DNA of 64,000 nt, from the NCBI GenBank assembly GCA_963696545.1, contig CAVOKQ010000013.1:124001-188000 (forward strand). The letters run 5' to 3'. Position 1 is the first letter of the stretch; each line of letters opens with the position of its first letter. Source of the DNA: RPQJ01 sp963696545. GTDB taxonomy: Bacteria; Pseudomonadota; Gammaproteobacteria; Steroidobacterales; Steroidobacteraceae. Below, one piece after another: positions 26,295 through 34,300 of this stretch. The position numbers and the translations under genes were made by a program. The notes under the pieces are model-generated. The model searched no databases. It worked only from the letters and a program-made list of their open reading frames with translations, and was not told where the DNA came from.

Positions 26295-27407
26295 TCAGCC
26301 GCGCGGAGGCTGGCAGGAGTCGCGCACCACGAGGTGCGGGAGGATCAGCGAGCTCGACGACGCCTCGTCCGCGCGGCCGAGCGGGTCCGGCGTGATCAAC
26401 TTGCCTGCGGCCATGCGCCCGATGTCGCGAATCGGCAGCCGCACCGTGGTCAGCGCCGGGTTCAGGCGGCCGGCGATCGGGCCGTCGTCGAAGCCCACGA
26501 TCGACAGGTCCCTCGGAATGTCGAGGCCCAGGTTGTGGGCGGCCCGGTAGACGCCGGCTGCCATCTCGTCGTTGCTCGCGAAGATCGCCGTTGGGCGAGG
26601 CGAGCGCCCGAGCAGTACCTCTGCCCCTGCGACCCCCGACTCGTAGGTATAGCCGCCCTCGACGATCATCGATTCGGGCAGCTTCAGGCCGCGCTTGCCG
26701 AGTGCATCGAGGAATCCTTCCCGCCGTTCGCGCGCGGACATGAACCCGCGCGGCCCCGCGATGTATCCGATCCGCTGGTGCCCCAGCGACTGCAGGTAAC
26801 TTGCGACCTCGGCGACCGCCTGCCGGTCGTTCGAGATCAGCATCCGCGACGGCTCATCGAGCATCGCGTAAGAAACCCTCACGTATGCGCACCCGATGTC
26901 CTTCAGGTCCGCGATCAGGTCCTCGTTCTCGGAAATCGGCGGCAGCAGGATGACGCCGCGAAGCTTCTGCCGCTCGACGAAGTGACGCACGCCCGCGATG
27001 AACTCGCTGCTGTGGCGATCGCAGGGGTGCACCACCAGTTCATAGTCGGAGCCGCGCAACCCGTCGAGGGCACCTTCCATCATGTTCACGATGTACTGGG
27101 CATTCGGGTTGTCGTAGACCAACCCGATCAGGAACGACTTGCGGAACGCCAGGCCACGGGCCTGCGGGTCGGGAACGTAGCGGTAGCGATCCATCACCGC
27201 CTGGATCCGGGCGCGCGTGTCCTCGTGCACCATCGGTGAACGGTTTATCACTCGCGACACCGTCTTCTTCGAGACGCCGGCGATGCGGGCGATGTCGTTG
27301 ATCGTGACGCCGCGGCCGCTGGCGCGTGGCTCCGGGACGCGCCGCTCGGCGCGAACCGGCGCGACGGTCGTCCGCGGCTGCTTTCGTTTCGTCATGCTCC
27401 CGGTCAT
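26295..27407 (-). CDS. LacI-family transcriptional regulator of the pectin/uronate locus
   Basis: This 370-residue protein has an N-terminal LacI helix-turn-helix (VTINDIARIAGVSKKTVSRVINRS, about residues 34-57) after a basic extension, and a periplasmic-binding-protein-like ligand domain (LIGLVYDNPNAQYIVNMMEGAL, GHQRIGYIAGP, PTAIFASNDEMAAGVYRAA, DLSIVGFDDGPIAGRLNP). Five similar CCGG-centred palindromes in the locus are the probable targets, one in its own upstream region. The ligand is presumably an uronate breakdown product such as KDG; this is inference. Another ATG lies four codons downstream. It is transcribed away from the uxaA-like/uxuB genes. Confidence 0.92.
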   Translation of the reverse strand: MTGSMTKRKQPRTTVAPVRAERRVPEPRASGRGVTINDIARIAGVSKKTVSRVINRSPMVHEDTRARIQAVMDRYRYVPDPQARGLAFRKSFLIGLVYDNPNAQYIVNMMEGALDGLRGSDYELVVHPCDRHSSEFIAGVRHFVERQKLRGVILLPPISENEDLIADLKDIGCAYVRVSYAMLDEPSRMLISNDRQAVAEVASYLQSLGHQRIGYIAGPRGFMSARERREGFLDALGKRGLKLPESMIVEGGYTYESGVAGAEVLLGRSPRPTAIFASNDEMAAGVYRAAHNLGLDIPRDLSIVGFDDGPIAGRLNPALTTVRLPIRDIGRMAAGKLITPDPLGRADEASSSSLILPHLVVRDSCQPPRG

Positions 27408-27429
27408 CCGTTGCTGTCCGGGTCGAAGT

Positions 27430-27454
27430 ATGACACCGGTTTCCGAGCTATACT
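27430..27454 (+). promoter_or_regulatory. LacI-type operator and -10 box before the uxaA-like/uxuB genes
   Basis: The operator ATGACACCGGTTTCCG (27430-27445) is followed by TATACT (27449-27454), a good -10 box. The -35 box is weak. The site lies 23 bases from the divergent LacI-family gene, so it may also mediate autoregulation. Confidence 0.65.
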
Positions 27455-27498
27455 ACCGCGCCGCCGCCCGGCCGCCGCCGGGATCAGCCGAGGTGCCG

Positions 27499-27813
27499 AT
27501 GCGCCACGACGAATTCGACGCCCGTCCTCGCGGTTTTCATCTGGATCCACGCGACCACATTGCCGTAGCGGTCGCAGGCCCGTCTCGTGGCGAGCGAGTG
27601 CCCGCAAGGCCATTGACGGTTACGGACCAGCAGGACATTACAGCGGGACATAGGCGCGTTGCGGACTATTGCGCACGGCGCCCGCGTCCGCAAGTCCGGA
27701 TGTCCGGCCGTTCGCGCGAGCTCGTCATCGGGACCGCTTCCGGTCGCCTCGCACGCAACGAGGAAAGCGGCAAGCGAGAGATCGCGATCTGCAGGCCGGG
27801 TGTGACGCTGTGA
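27499..27813 (+). pseudogene. UxaA-type SAF-domain protein (altronate dehydratase small-subunit-like), frame-disturbed
   Basis: The open frame (104 codons) begins with a sequence like the N-terminal SAF domain of altronate dehydratases: FHLDPRDHIAVAVAG, then VTDQQDITAGHR. The expected continuation, LRTIAHGARVRKSG, is present but one base out of frame from about 27653, and the original frame resumes near 27750 with RNEESGKREIAI. The frame ends in TGA overlapping the uxuB GTG (GTGA at 27810-27813), as expected for a real upstream partner. So a small UxaA-like gene exists here with two offsetting shifts, through sequence error or decay. No large UxaA subunit is in the window. Confidence 0.55.
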
Positions 27814-29261
27814 CTCAGAGACTGTCCGCAGCGACGCTGCCGCACGTGCCTTTAGGTGTGGGCCGCCCGCGGTACGACCGTGGACGTATACAGAGCGGCA
27901 TCGTGCACATCGGGCCGGGCGCGTTCCACCGCGTACACCAGGCATGGTACGCGCAGCGGTGGCTGGAGCAGGATCCGCGCTGGGGCATCACTGCGGTTTC
28001 GCTGCGGAGCCCCGCATTGAGTGAGGCACTGCGCGAGCAGGACTGGCTCTACACGCTCGCCGTTCTCGACGAGCGCGAGTCGTTCGAGGTCATAGGGTCG
28101 TTGTGCGACGTGCTGGTCGCCGCCGGGTCGCGCGACGCAGCCGGCAGTTGCATCGCGAGTCCGTCGACGCGGCTCGTCACGCTCACCGTCACAGAGAAGG
28201 GCTACTGTCTCGACGGTGCCGGCAGGCTCGACCTGCAGCACGAAGACATCGCCCACGATCTCGCCGAGCCTCGCGCGCCGCGCAGCGCGATCGGATTCCT
28301 CGTCGAGGGGCTCAGGCAGCGTCGCGAAGCGCGACTGCCCGCAATACCCGTGTTGAGCTGCGACAACCTGTCCGGCAACGGCCGCCTGCTCGCAGTTGCC
28401 GCACGGGACTACGCCGCGCAACTCGACCCGGGGCTAGCGGCATGGATCGAGGCCGAGGTGCCGTTTCCCTGTTCGATGGTGGACAGCATTACGCCTGCCA
28501 CGACGCCCGCGCTCGAGCGCCGCGTGGCCACGGAGATCGGGCTCGAGGATCGCTGGCCGGTGCAGCGCGAAGCGTTCCTGCAGTGGGTCGTCGAGGAGCA
28601 CCGTGCAGTCGAGAGCCCCGATTGGGCGCAAGCGGGCGTAACGCTGACGGACGACGTCACGGGTTACGAGCGGGCCAAGCTGCGACTGCTGAACGGCGCG
28701 CATTCGACGCTTGCATACGTAGGGCTGCTGCGTGGCCACGACACCGTCGAGCAGGCGATGAACGACCCAGTCCTCAGGGCCTTCGTGCGCGACCTGATGC
28801 AGCACGACGTTGCGCCGACACTGAGGCCCGTACGCGGACTGGACGTCGCGGATTACATCGAGTCCGTGCTGCGACGATTCGCCAATCCTGCGATCCGCCA
28901 CGAACTGGCGCAGATTGCCTGGGACGGCAGCAAGAAGCTCCCGGTGCGCCTGCTCGGCACGATTCGTGATGCACTGGCCGCGGGGGCGCCGGTCGAGCGA
29001 CCCTGCGTCACGCTGGCGGCGTGGATGCACTTCGTTCGGCGGCGGACGTCGGCAGGAGTCGCGCTCGTGGATCCGCTTGGTGATCGCCTTGCGGCCATTG
29101 CGCGCGAGCGAACCACGGGCGATCCCGCCATGGACGTCGCGGCGTTCCTGGCGATGCGCGAGGTGTTTCCCGGCGAGCTGGCCGACGATGTGCGTTTCCG
29201 TGACGCGGTCCAGTGTGCCTACAGAGGCCTCACCGCCGCGCCGGGCGTGCTCATTACTTGA
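27810..29261 (+). CDS. uxuB: Fructuronate reductase (mannitol dehydrogenase family)
   Basis: This enzyme should reduce fructuronate to mannonate with NADH. The 483 residues match E. coli UxuB (486). Characteristic segments are IVHIGPGAFHRVHQAWY, TLTVTEKGYCLDGAGRLDL, LSCDNLSGNGRLLA, FPCSMVDSITPATTP and the catalytic KLRLLNGAHSTLAYVG. It resembles UxuB more than UxaB. The GTG start at 27810 overlaps the stop of the SAF-domain gene. No mannonate dehydratase (uxuA), the next step to KDG, is in the window. Its last eight bases overlap the convergent dctM end. Confidence 0.9.
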   Translation: MTQRLSAATLPHVPLGVGRPRYDRGRIQSGIVHIGPGAFHRVHQAWYAQRWLEQDPRWGITAVSLRSPALSEALREQDWLYTLAVLDERESFEVIGSLCDVLVAAGSRDAAGSCIASPSTRLVTLTVTEKGYCLDGAGRLDLQHEDIAHDLAEPRAPRSAIGFLVEGLRQRREARLPAIPVLSCDNLSGNGRLLAVAARDYAAQLDPGLAAWIEAEVPFPCSMVDSITPATTPALERRVATEIGLEDRWPVQREAFLQWVVEEHRAVESPDWAQAGVTLTDDVTGYERAKLRLLNGAHSTLAYVGLLRGHDTVEQAMNDPVLRAFVRDLMQHDVAPTLRPVRGLDVADYIESVLRRFANPAIRHELAQIAWDGSKKLPVRLLGTIRDALAAGAPVERPCVTLAAWMHFVRRRTSAGVALVDPLGDRLAAIARERTTGDPAMDVAAFLAMREVFPGELADDVRFRDAVQCAYRGLTAAPGVLIT

Positions 29262-30534
29262 GCAGCGACGGCAGCCACAGCGAGACGGCCGGGATCGCGT
29301 TCACGATCACCAGCACGCCGATGGCTGCGAGGTAGAACGGCCACAGCGAGCGCACCGCCTGCATGACGCCGATGCGCCCGATGGCCGCGCCGACGAACAG
29401 CACGGACCCCACCGGCGGCGTGATCAGCCCGATGCCGGCATTCAGCACCAGGATGATGCCGAAGTGCACCGGGTCCACGCCGAAGGCCTTCGCGACCGGC
29501 AGGAAGATCGGCGTGCATATGATGATCAGCGGCGCGAGGTCCATGAACGTGCCGAGCAGCAGCAGGACGACGTTCAGCAGCAGCAGGATCCCGATCTTCT
29601 CGTCCGTGATCGACGTCAGGAACTCGACCGCGGCCGCAGGCACCTGCAGGTAGGCGAGCAGCCAGCCGAACGATGCGGCGGCGCCGATGACGAACAGGAT
29701 CAGTCCGGCTGTGCGGGCCGCGCCCCTGACCGCTTCCAGGAACACGGCGCGATTGAGCCTGCGATAGACGACGCCGGTCACCAGCGTGGCGTAGCCCACC
29801 GCAATCGCCGCGCTCTCGATGGCGGTGAAGATGCCCGCCCGGATGCCGAAGAAAATCAGTCCGACGAGCAGCAGGCCAGGCAGCGCGGCGACCATGCGCA
29901 CGAGCACCGCGCGAAATCCCGGGAATCCCTCGGCCGCATAGCCGCGCCGGCCCGCGATGATGCGGGAGGTAACCATCAGCGCCATCGTCAGCAGCAGCGC
30001 CGGGACGATGCCCGCGGCGAACAGGTCCGCGATCGAGATCGAGCCGCCGGCGGACGCCGAATACAGGATCAGGTTGTGCGACGGCGGCACGAGCAGGGCC
30101 ACCAGCGCGGCCGAGATCGACGCGTTGACCGCAAAGTCACGGTCATAGCCGCGATTCACCATCTGCGGAATCATCGTGCCGCCGATGGCCGACACGTCGG
30201 CGATCGCGGAGCCCGAGACGCCGCCGAAGAACAGCGACGCCAGCACGTTGATCTGCGCCAGCCCGCCCTTGGCCTTGCCGACCAGCGCGGCGGCAAACGC
30301 GATCAGGCGATCGGAGATGCCACCGCGCATCATCAGTTCGCCCGCGAAGATGAACAGCGGGATTGCGATCAGCGACGCCGAGCTTGCGCCGGCGGCCGTC
30401 TGCAGGACGACGACCACGCTCGGCAGCCCGAGGTACAGGACTGTTGCGAGCGAGGCCGCGACCAGTGAAAAGGCTACCGGCACCCCAAGCAGCAGCAGCA
30501 CGAAGAATGAGGTGAACAGGATCGCAACGGACAT
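29254..30534 (-). CDS. dctM: TRAP transporter large permease (DctM type)
   Basis: The 426-residue integral membrane protein is the ion-coupled translocation subunit of a tripartite TRAP importer, with about twelve hydrophobic helices. It begins MSVAILFTSFFVLLLLGVPVAFS. SLIAIPLFIFAGELMMRGG, FFGGVSGSAIADVSAIG and LNAGIGLITPPVGSVLFVG are typical DctM segments. It is last in the order hydratase-dctP-dctQ-dctM and follows dctQ by two bases. The location in a uronate locus suggests uptake of galacturonate, glucuronate or unsaturated products; the substrate is inferred. Confidence 0.95.
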   Translation of the reverse strand: MSVAILFTSFFVLLLLGVPVAFSLVAASLATVLYLGLPSVVVVLQTAAGASSASLIAIPLFIFAGELMMRGGISDRLIAFAAALVGKAKGGLAQINVLASLFFGGVSGSAIADVSAIGGTMIPQMVNRGYDRDFAVNASISAALVALLVPPSHNLILYSASAGGSISIADLFAAGIVPALLLTMALMVTSRIIAGRRGYAAEGFPGFRAVLVRMVAALPGLLLVGLIFFGIRAGIFTAIESAAIAVGYATLVTGVVYRRLNRAVFLEAVRGAARTAGLILFVIGAAASFGWLLAYLQVPAAAVEFLTSITDEKIGILLLLNVVLLLLGTFMDLAPLIIICTPIFLPVAKAFGVDPVHFGIILVLNAGIGLITPPVGSVLFVGAAIGRIGVMQAVRSLWPFYLAAIGVLVIVNAIPAVSLWLPSLLK

Positions 30535-30536
30535 GC

Positions 30537-31058
30537 TCAGCTCCCTTCCGCCCGCACGTCGGGGGCGCGAACGAGCAGGTTGAACGCGAATACGGCGATC
30601 AGCAGCCCTCCAAGCGACAGCGGCAGGTAGGTGACGCCCTGCGGCAGGGCCACGCCCGCGAGCGGCACGTCCCAGGTCGCGGCACACAGGCGCACGCCCC
30701 AGGCTGCCAGCATCAGGCCCACTCCCGCCTGCAATGCACGGGAAAAGCCTAGCAGCACGCGTCGCAGCGGCTGTGGCGCGGCATGGACCGCAATGAAGAA
30801 TCCGAAGTGACGCTGCGCGTGCACGCCGACGGCCGCACCCATCATCATCGCGACGTTCATGCACAGGATCGCGACGGGCTCGGTCCAGCTCGGCGAGTCG
30901 TTCAGCACGTAGCGCGCGAAGACCTGCCACATCTCGACCAGAGCGAGCACGACGAGTGCCGACACGGCGAGCAGCAGTGCGCCGTCGGCCACGCGCTCCA
31001 GTGGATCTCGTGGCGCGGTCGTCGAACCGGCGGCAGCAGTTTCCCCGCGCGCGCTCAT
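30537..31058 (-). CDS. dctQ: TRAP transporter small permease (DctQ type)
   Basis: This 173-residue membrane protein has four predicted helices. The hallmark segment LVEMWQVFARYVLNDSPSWTEPVAILCMNVAMMMGAAVGV is typical of DctQ, which joins DctM to form the membrane complex. Its start overlaps the dctP stop (ATGA at 31055-31058), so the two are translationally coupled. Confidence 0.92.
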   Translation of the reverse strand: MSARGETAAAGSTTAPRDPLERVADGALLLAVSALVVLALVEMWQVFARYVLNDSPSWTEPVAILCMNVAMMMGAAVGVHAQRHFGFFIAVHAAPQPLRRVLLGFSRALQAGVGLMLAAWGVRLCAATWDVPLAGVALPQGVTYLPLSLGGLLIAVFAFNLLVRAPDVRAEGS

Positions 31059-32041
31059 GCCATGCTCCGGATTTCGTCAAATAGACGGCGCAGTTCGGGT
31101 GAGCGCAGCCGTCGCTCGACGAGAGGCGCGGTCGCACGTGCGAAGGCCGCGTGATCGACCGCATTGATCTTCACGCCCGCGGCGATGACGGCCGCGCGGG
31201 ATTCCCGCTCGGCAGCGTCCCACAGGCCCCGCATGACCGGGACCGACTGCGCCGCAAGGTCGATCAGCAGATTGCGCTCGTCACTGCCGAGTCTGTCGAG
31301 GCTGCGCCGTGAGACCAGCAGCGCTTCCGGCGAATACGAGTGATAGGTTTCCGACCAGTACCTCGCCACCTCGAACTGCCGGCTCGAGTGGAAGCTGCGG
31401 ATATTGTTCTCCGCGCCGTCGATCAGGTGGGTCTGCAGCGACGAATACACCTCGCCGAACGACAGCGGCGTGGAATTGGCGCCGAGCGCGAGACCGATTT
31501 CGATGAAGATATCCGATGGCGGGACGCGGATCTTGAGACCGTGCAGGTCTTCGGGAATCTCGATCGGCCGGCGCACGTTGTAGACGCAACGGACGCCGGA
31601 GTCGTAGATGCAGAGCCCGACGAGGTCCCGCGCGGCGAAACCCTCGAGGACGCGTCGCCCCGGCTCGCCGTCCATGGCGCGGCGCATGTGCGCGACGGAA
31701 TCGAAAACGTAGGGCAGGGCGGGCACCTGCGTCAGCGGGAAGGCGTTGTTGAGAGCCGCAAAATTGACGCGCGTCAGGTCGATCGCCCCGAATCGCGCCA
31801 TCTCGACCGTGTCCTGCTCGCGGCCGAGCTGGCCGGAGTGATAGACGCGGATGCCGAGGCGGTCACCGGTCGCGGCCGCGAGCTGTTCGCCGATCCAGCG
31901 CACCGCCTCGACCGTCGGGTACCTGGCGACATGTACGTCAGCTGCAGTCAGCACGCGAGATGGCTCCGCCGCCAGCGCACGCGCGCCGGCGAGCGCGCCC
32001 GCACTGATGCACATCAGCGCCTGCCGTCGCGTGATCGTCAC
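31055..32041 (-). CDS. dctP: TRAP transporter solute-binding protein (DctP type)
   Basis: This 328-residue periplasmic protein captures the substrate for the DctQM permease. The N-terminus MTITRRQALMCISAGALAGARALA is an export signal with a twin-arginine. The ligand-binding DctP fold shows GRLGIRVYHSGQLGREQDTVEMARFGAIDL-like segments and the conserved arginine region LHGLKIRVPPSDIFIEIG, where a carboxylate is normally held; this fits an uronate. The gene overlaps both neighbours by ATGA, so all four genes of the operon are tightly coupled. Confidence 0.94.
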   Translation of the reverse strand: MTITRRQALMCISAGALAGARALAAEPSRVLTAADVHVARYPTVEAVRWIGEQLAAATGDRLGIRVYHSGQLGREQDTVEMARFGAIDLTRVNFAALNNAFPLTQVPALPYVFDSVAHMRRAMDGEPGRRVLEGFAARDLVGLCIYDSGVRCVYNVRRPIEIPEDLHGLKIRVPPSDIFIEIGLALGANSTPLSFGEVYSSLQTHLIDGAENNIRSFHSSRQFEVARYWSETYHSYSPEALLVSRRSLDRLGSDERNLLIDLAAQSVPVMRGLWDAAERESRAAVIAAGVKINAVDHAAFARATAPLVERRLRSPELRRLFDEIRSMA

Positions 32042-32895
32042 GCCCGGCTCTTCTGCGTTGACGCCGCCAAGACCGCGACCGGCAGCGCCGGCACGGCTTT
32101 GCAGCGCAGCGTGCCGACGCCATCGAAGACCAACGCAGCGCGCTGTCCGGGAAGAATGTCGTGGATGCCGCTCGCCGCGCCGGTCGAGATGTAGCAGCCT
32201 GCACGCAACGGACGGCCGCGCCGTGCATTGCGCATCAGCGCGAACGCCAGCGCGCCAAGCGGTCCCTTCGGCAGGCGGGCGGTGCCACCCTTGCCCACGC
32301 TCACGCCCTCGATGAAAGTCTCGCAGGTCATGCCGTCGGCGATGCGTCGGCGCCAGTCGTCGACCTCGGGCCCGAGCAGCAGCCCGGCGTTGTTGCCGAA
32401 GTCGGAGACGACGACCGCGGGGCCGAGGTCGTTGATCGTCGCAAGCGGACTGCTTGCAGGCTCGACACCTACGTACATGGAGCCGACCAGTCCAGCAGCT
32501 TCTTCGTCCGTCCAGTCGGCCTTGCCAGCCGGCGCGTCCGCAGCGAGCCGGAACACGTATTCGGCCTCGACGGCGGCGAATCCGCCGCGGTACACGGGAA
32601 TCTCGACTTCCTCATCGAGCCGGACTGCGCGCACGGTGTTGCGGAAGATCGGCCCGACTACGCGTTCCTCAAGATAAATCAGCTGCTGGTCGGCACCGAT
32701 CCAGCCGACCTTCCAACCGGCGATCTCGTCCGGCCACAGCGCGATGGCCTCGTCCTGGCAACGGTAGGCAGAATCCATGTCCGGGGGCAAAGTGCCCGGA
32801 TACGCGTCGAGCGGCGTGGCCGCAAGCCTGGCTGCGACGAACCGTTCCGCGATCAAGCGGGCGCTGGATGCGCTGGCGCCGGAGACCTGGTTCAC
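32038..32895 (-). CDS. 2-keto-4-pentenoate hydratase/FAH-family protein
   Basis: The 285-residue protein belongs to the fumarylacetoacetate hydrolase/MhpD-like hydratase superfamily: AGWKVGWIGADQQLIYLEERVVGPIF, then FAAVEAEYVFRLA with the metal-binding Glu-x-Glu, and a C-terminal SGIHDILPGQRAALVFDGVGTL. It is first gene of the TRAP operon (ATGA overlap with dctP), behind a promoter whose spacer is the shared operator. No such step is needed in the standard KDG route. It may process a 2-keto-3-deoxy acid side product, but the true substrate is unknown. Confidence 0.82.
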   Translation of the reverse strand: MNQVSGASASSARLIAERFVAARLAATPLDAYPGTLPPDMDSAYRCQDEAIALWPDEIAGWKVGWIGADQQLIYLEERVVGPIFRNTVRAVRLDEEVEIPVYRGGFAAVEAEYVFRLAADAPAGKADWTDEEAAGLVGSMYVGVEPASSPLATINDLGPAVVVSDFGNNAGLLLGPEVDDWRRRIADGMTCETFIEGVSVGKGGTARLPKGPLGALAFALMRNARRGRPLRAGCYISTGAASGIHDILPGQRAALVFDGVGTLRCKAVPALPVAVLAASTQKSRA

Positions 32896-32925
32896 GCGAA
32901 AACCTCTTTCGTGCCTGCGGGATCT

Positions 32926-32954
32926 TGTATATAGGAAACCGGTGTCATTTACAA
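32926..32954 (-). promoter_or_regulatory. Promoter with operator-filled spacer for the hydratase/TRAP operon
   Basis: On the minus strand TTGTAA (-35, 32954-32949) and TATACA (-10, 32931-32926) are 17 bases apart, and ATGACACCGGTTTCCT (32948-32933) lies in the spacer. It is also 59 bp upstream of the divergent pectate lyase start, so it may control both directions. Confidence 0.72.
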
Positions 32955-33006
32955 TCGACCAAGCGTGGTGAGAGCCTCTTCACGCCCGGTACGGAGGACG
33001 GAATCG

Positions 33007-34299
33007 ATGACGCACCCGATGATCGTTACGCTGGTCGCCGCACTCGCGATCGCCACCCATGCGGCGGGTGCATACGGCACTCCGTCGCAGGCGGCGACAT
33101 TTCCTGGCGCGCAGGGGTGGGCGGCGCAGACGCCCGGTGGACGCGGCGGGCAGGTCCTGCGGGTGACGACGTTGTCCCTGGATGGTCCGGGATCCATCAG
33201 CGCGGCGCTCGAGACGCGCGGGCCGCGCATCGTCGTGTTCGAAGTCGGAGGTGTCATCGACCTCGGCGGCCGGACCGTCAAGATCGCCGAGCCGTACCTG
33301 ACGATTGCCGGGCAGACCGCGCCGTCTCCGGGCGTCACGTTCATCCGCGGCGGCTTCGACATCACGACCCACGACGTCGTGATCCAGCACATCCGTGTGC
33401 GCCCTGGCGAAGCTGGATTCCCCAAGCACAGCGGCCATGACTTCGACGCGATCTCGACCGTCAGCGGGCACGACGTGATCGTGGACCACTGCTCGCTCAC
33501 GTGGGCGACCGACGAGAATCTGTCCGCGTCCGGGCCGCGCTTCACGGGTGCCACGCCGGACGAGTGGCGCAAGGGCACTTCCTACCGCGTCACGTTCAGC
33601 AACAACCTGATCGCCGAGGGGCTGGCCCATGCGACGCACGCCAAGGGCGAACATTCGAAGGGCTCGCTGATCCACGACAACACGACCGACATCCTGATCG
33701 TTGGCAACCTGTACGCTCATAACTGGGAGCGCAGCCCGCTCTTCAAGGGCGGCGCGCGCGGCATGATCATCAATAACCTGATCTACGACCCGGGTCCGCG
33801 GGCGCTGCATTACAACCTGATCGCGGAGGAGTGGGGCAACCACGCACGCCAGACCGGGCAAATGGTCGCGATCGGCAACGTGCTGCGCGCCGGCCCATCC
33901 ACGCCGGATCCGCTCGCGTTCATGATGGTCGGCGGCTCGGGCAAGCTCGAGTGGTACGCCGACGACAACGTCGCCGTCGACCGGATCGGCCGGCCGTTGC
34001 CGCAGTTCGGGCGCTACACGACCGCGCCCGTCGAGGTCGTGAAGATTGCGCGACCGGCGCTGCCATTCGGCGTCAAGTTGCTCCCGGCTGCAGAGGTGCA
34101 GGACGCAGTGATCCGTAATGCAGGCGCGCGGCCCTCGGATCGCGACGCCATCGACGCGCGCATCGTCGCCAATGTGATCGAAGGCCGCGGCGGCGTCATC
34201 GACAGCGAACAGGACGTCGGTGGCTACCCTGCCTATCCCGAGACGAAGCAGGCTTTCGATCCGAATGCGTGGAACCTCGAGAACATGACACGTAAGTGA
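33007..34299 (+). CDS. Secreted pectate lyase (polysaccharide lyase family 1-like)
   Basis: The 430-residue protein has a signal peptide (MTHPMIVTLVAALAIATHAAGAYG) and a parallel beta-helix lyase body: FPGAQGWAAQTPGGRGGQVLRVTTL, RIVVFEVGGVIDLGG, VVIQHIRVRPGEAG, ISTVSGHDVIVDHCSLTWATDENLS, and HSKGSLIHDNTTDILIVGNLYAHNWERSP. These match bacterial pectate lyase-type PL1 proteins, which cut polygalacturonate by beta-elimination and leave unsaturated ends, the substrate source for KduI and KduD. The exact PL subfamily is unproven. The ATG at 33007 is chosen because it begins the signal peptide; the frame is open for 42 bases before. Confidence 0.9.
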   Translation: MTHPMIVTLVAALAIATHAAGAYGTPSQAATFPGAQGWAAQTPGGRGGQVLRVTTLSLDGPGSISAALETRGPRIVVFEVGGVIDLGGRTVKIAEPYLTIAGQTAPSPGVTFIRGGFDITTHDVVIQHIRVRPGEAGFPKHSGHDFDAISTVSGHDVIVDHCSLTWATDENLSASGPRFTGATPDEWRKGTSYRVTFSNNLIAEGLAHATHAKGEHSKGSLIHDNTTDILIVGNLYAHNWERSPLFKGGARGMIINNLIYDPGPRALHYNLIAEEWGNHARQTGQMVAIGNVLRAGPSTPDPLAFMMVGGSGKLEWYADDNVAVDRIGRPLPQFGRYTTAPVEVVKIARPALPFGVKLLPAAEVQDAVIRNAGARPSDRDAIDARIVANVIEGRGGVIDSEQDVGGYPAYPETKQAFDPNAWNLENMTRK

Positions 34300-34300
34300 T

